Assembly (NCBI GenBank): GCA_964443525.1
Contig: CAYUCY010000002.1
Span: 10,545 to 74,544, forward strand
Length of the DNA: 64,000 bases
Direction of reading: 5' to 3'
Source of the DNA: CAYUCY01 sp964443525
Lineage (GTDB): Bacteria > Pseudomonadota > Alphaproteobacteria > Caedimonadales > Caedimonadaceae
The notes below the pieces were generated by a model. It had not been told where the DNA came from and did no database searches. It was given only the letters and a program-made list of their open reading frames with translations. Made by a program: the position numbers and the translations under genes. Shown here piece by piece: positions 1 through 8,872 of the stretch; position 1 is the first letter of the stretch; the number at the start of each line of letters is the position of its first letter.

Positions 1-1689
1 CGTTTCTCCCTCGCTATTAAAGGAGCCAATGACGGCATCTGGGACTGGGATCTGGTCTCAAACGAGGTTTTTTACTCTCCTCGATGGAAAATGATGCTGG
101 GATATCAGGGATCCGAGATGGGGGACACCATCAACGCCTGGTTCAATCGGGTACATCCCGATGATTTGGATGATTTGAAAGGCGCCATTTACAACCATCT
201 CTCAGGCGTCTCTCCTCATATGCAGTGCGAATACAGAATGATGCACAAAAACAGCTCTTACGTCTGGTTTTTAACAAGAGGCGTCGCCATCTTTGATGAT
301 CAGGACCGAGCGATTCGAATGGCAGGCTCCCACACGGATATTACCGAATCCAAGATGATCCAACAGCAGTTAATTCACCATGCCTTTCATGATGTCCTGA
401 CCGAGCTGCCCAATCGAGCTTTATTCATGGATCGCCTTAATCAGGTCCTCCTTCACACGAAAAGAAATAAAGAAGAAAAGGCAGCTGTCCTTTTCCTGGA
501 TCTAGATAATTTTAAACGAATCAATGACACTATCGGCCATGACGCAGGAGACGAATATTTGTCGCGCTTGGGAAAAAGACTTTTAGAGTCCTGCCGCGCC
601 ATTGATACGGTCGCCCGTTTTGGCGGAGATGAATTCGTGATTTTGCTCACGGCCCTTACTGATTACAAGGAAGCTCTCACTTTTGCAAAGCGAATTCAAA
701 AGACCGTCGAGCAGCCTCTTGTTCTGCGCGGCCAGGAAGTTCTGCCTTCTTTCAGTATCGGGGTCGCCCCCGTTTTTCCCACTCATGAATCTCCCGATGA
801 AATCGTGGCTGACGCTGACTTTGCACTCTATCATGCAAAGACTAAGAAAAAAGGTTCTGTTGAATTCTTCGAAGCAAGCCTAAGAAATAGAGCGAAAACC
901 CTTTTTCACATGGAAAACAGTCTCCGTTCTGCTTTGGATCGAGGAGAAATTAAAGTTTTCTATCAGCCGATCGTTCATTTAAAGACAGGTCAAATTGCAG
1001 GATTTGAATCTCTGATGCGCTGGAATCACCCAGATTACGGTCTTGTCTCTCCAAAAGACTTCATCCCGATCGCAGAAGAAACGGATCTAATCGTCAGGCT
1101 CGGGTTCCATTGTCTCGAAAAATCCTGTCATCAGATCTTGCTTTGGAACAAACGTTTTAAGCCAAAGAATCCCTGGTTCATCAGTGTAAATCTCTCTGCA
1201 AAACAATTATTCCAAACATCTCTGTGCGAAGAGGTAAAAAGAGCTCTTGACCAGTCGAAACTCGAACCGAACCTGCTGAAACTTGAAATCACAGAAAGCC
1301 TCCTAATCACGAAGCAAACCCATGTTCAGGATATTACGAAACATCTCAAGAGAATGGGCGTGGGACTCTCAATTGATGACTTCGGTACAGGTTATTCTTC
1401 CTTAAGTACTCTCCATTCTTATGATTTTGATACCCTTAAAATCGATCATTCCTTTGTCTCGGATATTTTAAGAGATAAGAAATCTCAAAGCATGCTGCGC
1501 TCGCTCTCCTATCTCGCACGTTCCCTGTGCGTTGCAACCGTTATTGAGGGCGTTGAATCCAAACGAGAATTAGAATTTATGAAAACTCTAGATCTGGATT
1601 ATGTTCAGGGCTTCTTCTTTTCCAAGCCTCTCGATGTCAAAGAATGTGAGACCTTCTTATCTCAAAAACCCGTATGGCCCCTTGCTTGA
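1..1689 (+). CDS. PAS-GGDEF-EAL c-di-GMP signalling protein (5' truncated by window edge)
   Basis: The reading frame is open from base 1, so the gene begins outside the window; 562 residues are visible. The first ~120 residues form a PAS/PAC fold (NDGIWDWDL near the start, HTDITESK at its end). A GGDEF domain follows with an intact RFGGDEF active site, preceded by RAID five residues upstream, which matches the RxxD product-inhibition site. The C-terminal half is an EAL domain with DDFGTGYSSL and EGVES; the signature glutamate reads ESL instead of EAL, still keeping the E-x-L metal-binding pattern. By family knowledge it could both make and degrade c-di-GMP. Both active sites look intact, so which activity dominates cannot be told. 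No membrane segment is seen in the visible part. Confidence 0.93.
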   Translation, partial: RFSLAIKGANDGIWDWDLVSNEVFYSPRWKMMLGYQGSEMGDTINAWFNRVHPDDLDDLKGAIYNHLSGVSPHMQCEYRMMHKNSSYVWFLTRGVAIFDDQDRAIRMAGSHTDITESKMIQQQLIHHAFHDVLTELPNRALFMDRLNQVLLHTKRNKEEKAAVLFLDLDNFKRINDTIGHDAGDEYLSRLGKRLLESCRAIDTVARFGGDEFVILLTALTDYKEALTFAKRIQKTVEQPLVLRGQEVLPSFSIGVAPVFPTHESPDEIVADADFALYHAKTKKKGSVEFFEASLRNRAKTLFHMENSLRSALDRGEIKVFYQPIVHLKTGQIAGFESLMRWNHPDYGLVSPKDFIPIAEETDLIVRLGFHCLEKSCHQILLWNKRFKPKNPWFISVNLSAKQLFQTSLCEEVKRALDQSKLEPNLLKLEITESLLITKQTHVQDITKHLKRMGVGLSIDDFGTGYSSLSTLHSYDFDTLKIDHSFVSDILRDKKSQSMLRSLSYLARSLCVATVIEGVESKRELEFMKTLDLDYVQGFFFSKPLDVKECETFLSQKPVWPLA

Positions 1690-1772
1690 GACTTTTATTC
1701 CCCGCCGAGAAATGGTATCGTGCCTCTCAAACAAAAAGAACCTAATAGAATGCTGCCTGAGTATGCTCAAAT

Positions 1773-1785
1773 GGAGAAAAGCGTG
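1773..1785 (+). promoter_or_regulatory. Shine-Dalgarno that decides the thrS start (GTG at 1783)
   Basis: GGAG at 1773-1776 lies six bases before a GTG at 1783. The upstream in-frame candidates (GTG 1720, ATG 1750, ATG 1771) have no comparable Shine-Dalgarno. Starting at 1783 gives (M)IEITLPDGSK, which is where ThrRS proteins normally begin. Confidence 0.65.
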
Positions 1786-3699
1786 ATAGAGATTACTCTC
1801 CCCGACGGGTCGAAACGTCCCTATAAAAAAGGTGTAACGGGGTTTGAAATTGCAGAAAGCATCGGCAGCCGTCTGGCCAAAGATGCCGTCGTTGTCAAGG
1901 TAAATGGAGATCTTTGGGATTTAACGCGCCCGATCGAAGAAGATGTCGACCTTGCAATCGTCACCCGTGACCAAGAGGAAGCCCTCGAAGTCATCCGCCA
2001 TGACACGGCCCACCTTTTAGCTGAAGCTGTCAAAGAGCTCTATCCCGAGGTCCAAATTACGATCGGACCCGCCATTGAAAACGGTTTCTATTACGACATC
2101 TATCGTGAGGAATCTTTTACTCCGGAAGATCTGGAGAAGATCGAACGACGCATGGCGGAAATCGTGGACCGGAATGAATCCATTGAACGTCAGGTCTGGG
2201 ATCGGGACGAAGCAATCCGCTATTTCAAATCCATCGGCGAACATTATAAGGCCGAGATCATTTCGGATCTCCCCGAGGATCAATCGATCACCATCTACAA
2301 ACAAGGCAACTTCCTCGACCTATGTCGCGGACCCCACCTACCATCCACGGCTAAAGTTGGAAAAGCCTTCAAACTGATGAAGCTCGCAGGTGCCTATTGG
2401 AGAGGCGATCACAGAAATCCTATGCTTCAAAGAATTTACGGAACTGCTTGGGCTACGGACAAACAACTCAAAGACTATCTCCACCAACTGGAGGAGGCAG
2501 AGAAAAGAGATCATCGCAAACTCGGACGCGAAATGAATCTCTTCCACATTCAAGAAGAAGCACCGGGGGCCATTTTCTGGCATCCGAAAGGTTGGACGCT
2601 TTATCGGGCGCTTCAATCCTATATCAGAGATCGAGTTGAAAAAGCCGGGTACGTCGAGGTGAATACCCCCATTCTGGTCGATAGAAGTTTGTGGGAAGCC
2701 TCCGGGCACTGGGAAAAATTCCGCGAACATATGTTCATCTCCAATTCCGATGAAGAAAAAGTGATGGCCGTCAAGCCCATGAGCTGCCCCTGTCACGTAC
2801 AAATTTTCAATCAAGGCATCAAAAGCTATCGCGATCTGCCCTTAAGGATGGCCGAATTCGGCTGCTGTCACCGAAATGAGCCTTCCGGTTCTCTCCATGG
2901 GCTGATGCGAGTTCGTGCCATGGTACAGGATGATGGCCACATCTTTTGCAGAGAAGATCAAATCGAAGAGGAAACAAAAGCTTTCTGCGAGCTCTTGCAG
3001 AGTATCTATAAAGATCTCGGGTTTGAGGACATCAAAGTTCGTTTTTCGGATCGTCCGGAAATCAGAGCGGGAAACGATGAAACCTGGGATCGAGCAGAGG
3101 CTGCCCTGACACGCGCTACAGTTGCCGCAGGACTTAACTATACCTTGAATCCAGGAGAAGGGGCCTTTTACGGCCCCAAGCTGGAGTTTGTCCTTAAAGA
3201 CGCTATTGGTCGTGAGTGGCAATGCGGAACGCTTCAGGTCGACTATATCCTTCCGGAACGCTTGGGTGCGTCTTATGTCGGAGAAGACGGTGCACGCCAC
3301 CGCCCCGTCATGCTTCACAGAGCCGTCCTGGGGTCCTTCGAGAGGTTTACAGGAATTTTAATCGAGCATTATGCAGGCAAATTCCCCCTTTGGCTTGCAC
3401 CCACCCAAGTCATGGTGACGACGATTACAAGCGAAGCCGATGTTTATGCCGAAGAGGTTTTAAAGGCACTCCAAGCAGCGGGAGTCAGAGCGGAAATCGA
3501 CTTGCGCAATGAAAAGATTAGCTATAAAGTGCGCGAACATTCGCTTGCAAAAATCCCCTATATTTTTGTAGCGGGTAAGCGAGAGGCACTCGAAAAAACC
3601 GTTGCGATCCGCCACCTCGGCGGCGATCAACAAGAAGTACTTGCACTCCGAGATGCTCTTGCTAAACTGAAGGATGAAGCAATACCTCCTCAGATTTGA
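1783..3699 (+). CDS. thrS: threonine--tRNA ligase
   Basis: Charges tRNA-Thr with threonine in the cytoplasm. From the GTG at 1783 it is 638 residues, close to the usual ~640. Domains in order: N-terminal TGS (ITLPDGSKRPYKKG), the editing domain with HDTAHLLAEA and DLCRGPHLPS, the class II catalytic core with MSCPCHVQIF and the motif 2 region RNEPSGSLHGLMRVR, and the anticodon-binding domain (APTQVMV to the end). The cysteine of SCPCH and later histidines are the expected zinc ligands. An upstream GTG at 1720 would add 21 residues without a good ribosome site. infC follows immediately, a common arrangement. Confidence 0.96.
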   Translation: MIEITLPDGSKRPYKKGVTGFEIAESIGSRLAKDAVVVKVNGDLWDLTRPIEEDVDLAIVTRDQEEALEVIRHDTAHLLAEAVKELYPEVQITIGPAIENGFYYDIYREESFTPEDLEKIERRMAEIVDRNESIERQVWDRDEAIRYFKSIGEHYKAEIISDLPEDQSITIYKQGNFLDLCRGPHLPSTAKVGKAFKLMKLAGAYWRGDHRNPMLQRIYGTAWATDKQLKDYLHQLEEAEKRDHRKLGREMNLFHIQEEAPGAIFWHPKGWTLYRALQSYIRDRVEKAGYVEVNTPILVDRSLWEASGHWEKFREHMFISNSDEEKVMAVKPMSCPCHVQIFNQGIKSYRDLPLRMAEFGCCHRNEPSGSLHGLMRVRAMVQDDGHIFCREDQIEEETKAFCELLQSIYKDLGFEDIKVRFSDRPEIRAGNDETWDRAEAALTRATVAAGLNYTLNPGEGAFYGPKLEFVLKDAIGREWQCGTLQVDYILPERLGASYVGEDGARHRPVMLHRAVLGSFERFTGILIEHYAGKFPLWLAPTQVMVTTITSEADVYAEEVLKALQAAGVRAEIDLRNEKISYKVREHSLAKIPYIFVAGKREALEKTVAIRHLGGDQQEVLALRDALAKLKDEAIPPQI

Positions 3700-3720
3700 A
3701 GAGGTTTTTTGTATTTGATA

Positions 3721-3737
3721 AAAGGAGATTGACCATA
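3721..3737 (+). promoter_or_regulatory. infC ribosome site with probable AUA initiation codon
   Basis: AAAGGAG at 3721-3727 is followed seven bases later by ATA at 3735, in frame with IF3. The in-frame TTG at 3729 is only one base from GGAG, too close to be used. Initiating at ATA gives (M)SRPFQPPRGP, matching the (M)RRPF start known for alphaproteobacterial IF3. Rare AUU/AUA starts are the established basis of infC autoregulation. Confidence 0.6.
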
Positions 3738-4286
3738 TCACGACCATTTCAACCGCCTCGCGGTCCCCAAGCTTCTGAGGGACCCAGGGTCAACGAAGCC
3801 ATCCGCGCTCCGAAAGTTCGTCTTATTAATGAAACAGGTGAAAACGTAGGCATCGTCTCCGTACAGGAAGCCCTTGCTATGGCTCGGGAAGTCGATTTGG
3901 ATTTGGTTGAAATCTCTCCGAACGTTGAGCCGCCCGTTTGTAAAATCATGAACTATGGTAAGTACAAGTTCGAGATGCAAAAGAAAAAAGCGGCCGAACG
4001 AAAAAATCAAAAAATTATAGAAACCAAGGAAATCAAATTGCGCCCAACAACAGAAGAACACGATTATCAAACAAAACTGCGGGCGATTAAGAGATTTCTC
4101 GAAGACGGCGATAAAGTAAAAATTTCCATGCGTTTCCGAGGCCGTGAGCTAGATCACGTAGAAATCGGGATGACACAGCTTAAACGCATCATTGGAGATG
4201 TCGGTGATCTGGGTAGAGTCGAGTCTCAACCCAAGCTCGAGGGCCGCAACATGGGGATGATGATCAGCTCCACGGTGAAAAAGTAA
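3735..4286 (+). CDS. infC: translation initiation factor IF-3
   Basis: IF3 binds the 30S subunit and monitors start-codon and initiator-tRNA selection. From the ATA at 3735 the protein is 183 residues, the normal size. The N-terminal domain carries GPRVNEAIRAPKVRLI and VDLDLVEISP; a lysine-rich linker (KKKAAERKNQK) follows; the C-terminal domain shows EIKLRPTTEEHDY and MRFRGRELDH. The frame extends back to a TTG at 3696 overlapping the thrS stop, but the Shine-Dalgarno position supports the non-canonical start. rpmI and rplT do not follow; a decayed dehydrogenase lies downstream on the other strand. Confidence 0.93.
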   Translation: MSRPFQPPRGPQASEGPRVNEAIRAPKVRLINETGENVGIVSVQEALAMAREVDLDLVEISPNVEPPVCKIMNYGKYKFEMQKKKAAERKNQKIIETKEIKLRPTTEEHDYQTKLRAIKRFLEDGDKVKISMRFRGRELDHVEIGMTQLKRIIGDVGDLGRVESQPKLEGRNMGMMISSTVKK

Positions 4287-4292
4287 CATTTC

Positions 4293-4850
4293 TTAGGCTG
4301 TTCCTGCACGCTTTTGATTTTCTTTCTTGTTTTGGGCCAAGATCTCTCGCGCCATTCGATCTGCTACCTGATTGGTCGCAAGCTGAAAGACCCCCACTTC
4401 TTTTGAAAATGTTCAAGGTCGTTTCATAAATCCGAGCCACCTGAGTAAACACACGTGTCACATCATAAGATTCCCCGCTGCATAAACATTCATGAGACCA
4501 CCCGCATTGATAACGTAATCGGGGGCATAAAGAATTTTCTTCTCCTTTAGCAAGTCGCCCATGGAAGGATCTTGCAGTTGATTGTTTGCCGATCCTGCTA
4601 CAATGCGAACATTGAGACATGAAATCGTCTCTTTCCGCAAAATCCCCACCGAGTCCGCAAGGGCTGTTTTATAGCTCATGCCTTGTGATAACCGCAGGAC
4701 GTCATCGATGGCCTCCTGCTCTGATCGGTAAGACCAGAGACACGTCCTGTCGACGGCCGACCCAAGGGTCGTATTATGAATCGCGATAAAGCTTTTTAAT
4801 ACTACTGACGCTTCAAACAAGCTGATGATCTTTTCGTACTAATCAAACCA
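4293..4850 (-). pseudogene. leucine dehydrogenase remnant (internal deletion and frameshifts)
   Basis: Reading the minus strand, fragments of a Leu/Phe/Val dehydrogenase appear in order but in three frames: AIHNTTLGSAV and VLRLSQGMSYK from the N-terminal domain, then RIVAGSANNQL and LYAPDYVINAGGL from the NAD domain, then YETTLNIFKRS, then TNQVADRMAREIL ending at a TAA (4293-4295). Between SYKTALA and the NAD domain roughly 150-200 residues are absent, including the catalytic lysine loop (GGGK). Two further frame changes lie beside G-runs near 4483 and 4397. The missing core means no active enzyme. The N-terminal boundary near 4850 is approximate. Confidence 0.8.
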
Positions 4851-4961
4851 GGGGGAATCAAAAATCATCGCGAATCCCCCTTTTTTCAAGGGTAGTATAG
4901 TCCTTTTCAGGTTAGGGATTCGTTTATGTCTCATTGTTAAAATTAATGAGGTCGGAAATTT

Positions 4962-5417
4962 CTATCTCTGCTGCCGAAAAAAGTCCTTTAGAAGAGCTCC
5001 ACAAGCCTGCTCTAGCATCCCACCGATAACCTCGGGCCGGTGATGACAGGTTTTCTGAGAGAAGACTTTAGCTCCATGCTCAACACCACCTCCTTTAGGG
5101 TCATAAGCTCCAAAAATCAGATTTTTAAGGCGTGCAAAAGAAATGGCCTGCGCACACATAGCACAGGGCTCGAGAGTGACGTAAAGCGTACAGTCGACAA
5201 GCCTCGGTGTCCCGAGCTTTCCAGCTCCCTCTCGAAGGCATAAGATTTCGGCGTGGGCCGTCGGATCGGGAGCGGATTCAACAAGGTTATGGAAAGCCGC
5301 TATTATTTTTTCTCCCCGAACAAGCACAGCTCCCACGGGGACTTCTCCAATGAGCGCGCCGTTCTTTGCCATGCTCAAAGCCTTTTTCATGAAAAACTCG
5401 GTCACGCCCCTATCCAT
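4962..5417 (-). CDS. tadA: tRNA-specific adenosine deaminase
   Basis: Deaminates the wobble adenosine of tRNA-Arg(ACG) to inosine. The 151-residue protein has the zinc and proton-shuttle motif HAEILCLREG and the second zinc motif PCAMCAQAI, both intact. Length matches TadA. The start at 5417 gives MDRGVTEFFMKKAL; the internal ATG at codon 10 is an alternative because no strong Shine-Dalgarno is seen upstream of 5417. It is divergent from fumC with only ~58 bases between, so the promoters must share that gap. Confidence 0.93.
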   Translation of the reverse strand: MDRGVTEFFMKKALSMAKNGALIGEVPVGAVLVRGEKIIAAFHNLVESAPDPTAHAEILCLREGAGKLGTPRLVDCTLYVTLEPCAMCAQAISFARLKNLIFGAYDPKGGGVEHGAKVFSQKTCHHRPEVIGGMLEQACGALLKDFFRQQR

Positions 5418-5475
5418 TTTTTCGGACTCACGGTATGCTTAATTTTATAGCATAAACCGATGAAAGAGGTCTTCC

Positions 5476-6885
5476 ATGAAAGCAACTGTAAGGATTGAAA
5501 CGGATACGTTCGGAGAAATCGAAGTGTCTGCAGATCGTTATTGGGGTGCCCAAACGGCTCGTTCTCTCCAAAATTTTAAAATCGGAGGAGAGCGAATGCC
5601 GCTTCCCTTGATCCGAGCCTTAGGCATCCAAAAAAGAGCAGCCGCAACAGTTAACATGACTCTCGAACAATTGGACCCTGCCATAGGGGAAGCCATCGTT
5701 AAAGCGGCCACAGAGGTCATGGAAGGACGTTTGAATGATCATTTTCCTCTTGTTGTTTGGCAAACAGGATCCGGTACACAAACGAATATGAATGCCAATG
5801 AGGTGATCTCGAATCGAGCCATTGAAATTTTAGGGGGTGTGATGGGGTCTAAAGTTCCAGTCCATCCCAATGATCACGTCAATAGAGGACAATCTTCCAA
5901 TGATACCTTTCCAACCGTCATGCATATCGCTGCTGTTGAAGAACTCCACCACCATCTGATCCCCGCCCTTGAAAGCCTAAAGAAAGCTCTAACTCAAAAG
6001 GCGGAACACTTCAAAGGAATCGTTAAAATCGGTCGGACACACCTCCAGGATGCAACGCCTCTCACCCTCGGAGATGAGTTCGGGGCTTATGCACAGCAAA
6101 TTTCCTACAGCATCGATCGGGTAAAAAATACTCTGCCGAGACTCCTTGAACTGGCTCAAGGGGGAACTGCTGTAGGTACCGGACTGAATGCGGCACCTGA
6201 GTTTGCGGAAGCTTTTGCCCTTGAAGTGGCTCGTCTTACAAAGCTGCCTTTCATAACAGCGCCTAATAAGTTTGAGGCCCTTGCGGCTCACGATGCCATC
6301 GTCGAGGCGTCAGGTGCCTTAAATGTCCTTGCGGTCTCTTTGATGAAAATCGCAAACGATATTCGTCTTTTGGGTTCAGGACCCCGTTGCGGCATCGGGG
6401 AAATCGTGCTCCCCGAAAACGAACCCGGNNNNNNNNNNACCCGGTTCTTCGATCATGCCGGGCAAGGTGAATCCGACCCAGTGTGAGGCCCTTACTATGG
6501 TTGCTGCACAAGTTATGGGCAATCACGTAACGATTACGATTGCGGGTTCCAACGGTCATTTCGAACTCAATGTCTTCAAACCCGTGATGATTTATAATCT
6601 TCTCCAATCCATCAAACTTTTGGCAGACGCGTGCGAGAGTTTTACGGAAAGTGCGTCCGAGGCATTGAAGCCAACCACGACAGAATTAAAAAACTTCTCA
6701 ATGAATCCTTGATGCTGGTGACCGCCCTTAATCCCCATATCGGATACGATAAAGCGGCTCAAATTGCAAAGAAAGCTCACAAGGATGGAACGACGTTGAA
6801 GGAGGCAGCGCTGTCTTTGGGGCACTTAACGGAAGAACAGTTTAAGGCTTGGGTGATCCCTGAAAAAATGCTCGGATCCCGCTAG
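5476..6885 (+). CDS. fumC: fumarate hydratase class II, interrupted by an N gap and a frameshift
   Basis: Interconverts fumarate and malate in the TCA cycle. The N-terminal part (ETDTFGEIEVSADRYWGAQT, QTGSGTQTNMNANEV) and the middle are intact. At the family signature GSSIMPGKVN the sequence is broken by ten Ns (6429-6438). The bases on both sides repeat ACCCGG, and collapsing that overlap restores ENEPGSSIMPGKVNPTQ exactly, so the gap is probably artificial. A second change of frame lies near 6651 (GGAAAG), after LLADACESFTE; the next frame continues KCVRGIEANHDRIK to the stop at 6885. One missing A would restore a full-length ~465-residue enzyme. AGAGGT precedes the ATG at 5476. Confidence 0.88.
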
Positions 6886-7550
6886 ATTAAAAAAAAGAGA
6901 GCAAGCAGAAAACCTACGCCGAGGAGACTATCCAAACGATCGAGGAGCCCGCCGTGCCCGGGAAGGAGTCGACTCACATCCTTAATTTCAAGACATCTTT
7001 TCAAATAAGATTCCGCTAGATCCCCTAACTGTCCTGAAACGGAGATAAAGACCGTTAACAAAAAAAGACTCCCTTTTTCAGGAAGAAAGTCGAAAAAAGG
7101 AAAGGCCGTCAGGGAGAAAGCTAAAAGAATCGCACTTAAAAGTCCCCCAATCGCCCCCGACCAAGTCTTCTTCGGACTAATACGAGGAGCCAACTTCGGG
7201 CCACCCACTGTAGAACCTACAAAATACGCCCCCGTATCCGTGACCCAAAGAACCAAAAGAAGATAGAGCAATGCATAAGGCGTCTTCCCAAAAAAATCGA
7301 AGAACTTGAAAAGACCCCAAAGAGCCCCACCCATATAAAAGCTTCCTCCAAGAAACAAAAGGCTCTTCATAAGACGCGTCAGCGGTTGTCTCAAAAGGAG
7401 CCATATCCACTCCCCGAAAAGAGCAGTCGTAATGATCAACAATAATAAAGTAACTTTATCGGTCAGCAAAAACCAGAAAACGACAGGGATAAGAACGGCC
7501 GCCGTTAAAAAGCGTTTAAGCAACTCGGAGTTGATCGGAAATTTTCCCAT
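6882..7550 (-). CDS. cdsA: phosphatidate cytidylyltransferase
   Basis: Makes CDP-diacylglycerol from phosphatidic acid and CTP in the inner membrane. The signature region near the C-terminus (SGQLGDLAESYLKR then GHGGLLDRLDSLL) is intact. Several hydrophobic segments are visible. I place the start at the ATG at 7550 (MGKFPINSELLKRF), preceded by GGAAAGG, giving 222 residues; the frame remains open to 7592. It overlaps the uppS 3' end by 35 bases, implying translational coupling. It is the last gene of the rpsB operon here; the usual dxr/rseP/bamA successors are absent and fumC converges instead. Confidence 0.93.
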   Translation of the reverse strand: MGKFPINSELLKRFLTAAVLIPVVFWFLLTDKVTLLLLIITTALFGEWIWLLLRQPLTRLMKSLLFLGGSFYMGGALWGLFKFFDFFGKTPYALLYLLLVLWVTDTGAYFVGSTVGGPKLAPRISPKKTWSGAIGGLLSAILLAFSLTAFPFFDFLPEKGSLFLLTVFISVSGQLGDLAESYLKRCLEIKDVSRLLPGHGGLLDRLDSLLGVGFLLALFFLI

Positions 7551-8301
7551 AACGCCTTTCCCTGCCTTGATAGTTCTGAAGAGCCTCTTCAAAGTCCTTG
7601 TGCGTAAAGTCAGGCCAAAAGGTCTCTGTTACGACAATCTCAGCATAGGAAAGCTGCCATAAGAGGTAATTACTGATTCGGGAGACTCCACTGGTCCGTA
7701 TCAAAAGATCCGGATCTGGAATTCCTCTCGTATAAAGATAATCTGAAAAAAGCTCCTCCGTTAAATCCTCGGGCAAGCGTTTGCCGTCCTTAACGTCTTG
7801 TGCAAACTGTTGCATGGCCTCAACCATCTCCCGACGACTCCCGTAGTTAAAGGCGATGACGAGGGTCAATCCCGTACATTCCTTTGTAGCAGCCTCGGCA
7901 GTCTCGATCATTTTCAGGATCGAAGGCTTTAAGGACTTGCGTGAGCCGATGACCTTTAAACGAATGTTTTTCGCTATCAGGTCAGGGAGACTACTTTCTA
8001 ACTGAAACTTCAGAAGTGACATTAACCCCTCGACCTCTTCGTGAGGACGAGACCAGTTTTCCGTAGAAAAGGCATAAACCGTCAGATACTCAATCCCAAA
8101 CTCCTGAGCGACCCTGACGGTTCTTTTGAGGACTTCCGCCCCTTCATAGTGCCCTTTCAATCTTTGAAGAGCTCTTTTCTGAGCCCAGCGACCGTTACCA
8201 TCCATGATGATGGCAACATGTCGAGGTATGCCGGCGGGACGATCCCGTATAGAAGAAGGAGGGGTGGAAGCGTTCAATTGAAATCCTTTTGAACTGTGCA
8301 A
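7516..8301 (-). CDS. uppS: isoprenyl transferase (undecaprenyl diphosphate synthase)
   Basis: Condenses isopentenyl diphosphate units on farnesyl diphosphate to form the C55 lipid carrier for cell-wall synthesis. The 261-residue protein shows the catalytic loop HVAIIMDGNGRWA with its aspartate, TVYAFSTENWSRP, and the C-terminal substrate motif PDLLIRTSGVSRISN. An extension of about 25 residues precedes the conserved core. It starts three bases after the frr stop and overlaps cdsA, so all are probably one transcript. Confidence 0.95.
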   Translation of the reverse strand: MHSSKGFQLNASTPPSSIRDRPAGIPRHVAIIMDGNGRWAQKRALQRLKGHYEGAEVLKRTVRVAQEFGIEYLTVYAFSTENWSRPHEEVEGLMSLLKFQLESSLPDLIAKNIRLKVIGSRKSLKPSILKMIETAEAATKECTGLTLVIAFNYGSRREMVEAMQQFAQDVKDGKRLPEDLTEELFSDYLYTRGIPDPDLLIRTSGVSRISNYLLWQLSYAEIVVTETFWPDFTHKDFEEALQNYQGRERRYGKISDQLRVA

Positions 8302-8304
8302 GCG

Positions 8305-8856
8305 CTAGACTTGCATAATGTCTTTCTCTTTTTCCGCTAAGGCTTGGTCAACCTTTTTGATAAACTCATCCGTCAAATTTTGGACGTCCACTGAATAACG
8401 GCGATGCTCGTCTTCACTGATGTGGCCTTCTTTTTCAAGTTTTTTGAGGTCATCCATTCCGTCCCGGCGAACGTTGCGGATTGCAATGCGGGCTTGTTCT
8501 GCATATTTTGAGGCGACCTTGCTCATTTCCTGACGTCTTTCTTGAGACAATTCCGGCAAAGGCACGCGAATGATTTGACCCTCCCCGATCGGATTGAGGC
8601 CGAGGCCAGATTCTCTAATCGCTTTTTCAACGGTTTTAGAAAGCTCCCGATCCCACACTTGGACTACGAGAAGACGGGCTTCAGGAGCTGAAACGGTTGC
8701 TACTTGTGTCAGAGGAACCTTGGAGCCGTAGGCATCGATCAAAATGGGATCTAACATTGCAGTTGATGCCCTGTTCGTACGAAGACCCACGAACTCCTTA
8801 TGAAGAACATCCATGGCGCTGGTCATTCTCTTTTTTAGGTCTTCTGTTTTGAACAT
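8305..8856 (-). CDS. frr: ribosome recycling factor
   Basis: Splits post-termination ribosomes together with EF-G. At 183 residues it is the normal length. The N-terminus (FKTEDLKKRMTSAMDVL), the hinge region (NRASTAMLDPI) and RVPLPELSQERR are typical, as is the C-terminal helix. It sits between pyrH and uppS in the conserved order, 16 bases after pyrH. Confidence 0.97.
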   Translation of the reverse strand: MFKTEDLKKRMTSAMDVLHKEFVGLRTNRASTAMLDPILIDAYGSKVPLTQVATVSAPEARLLVVQVWDRELSKTVEKAIRESGLGLNPIGEGQIIRVPLPELSQERRQEMSKVASKYAEQARIAIRNVRRDGMDDLKKLEKEGHISEDEHRRYSVDVQNLTDEFIKKVDQALAEKEKDIMQV

Positions 8857-8872
8857 TTCGGTTCTCCTCTAT

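Noticed and set aside
2338..3318. Two 158-codon minus-strand frames opposite thrS
   Set aside because: Antisense shadows of thrS; composition follows the complementary codons and no motif is seen.
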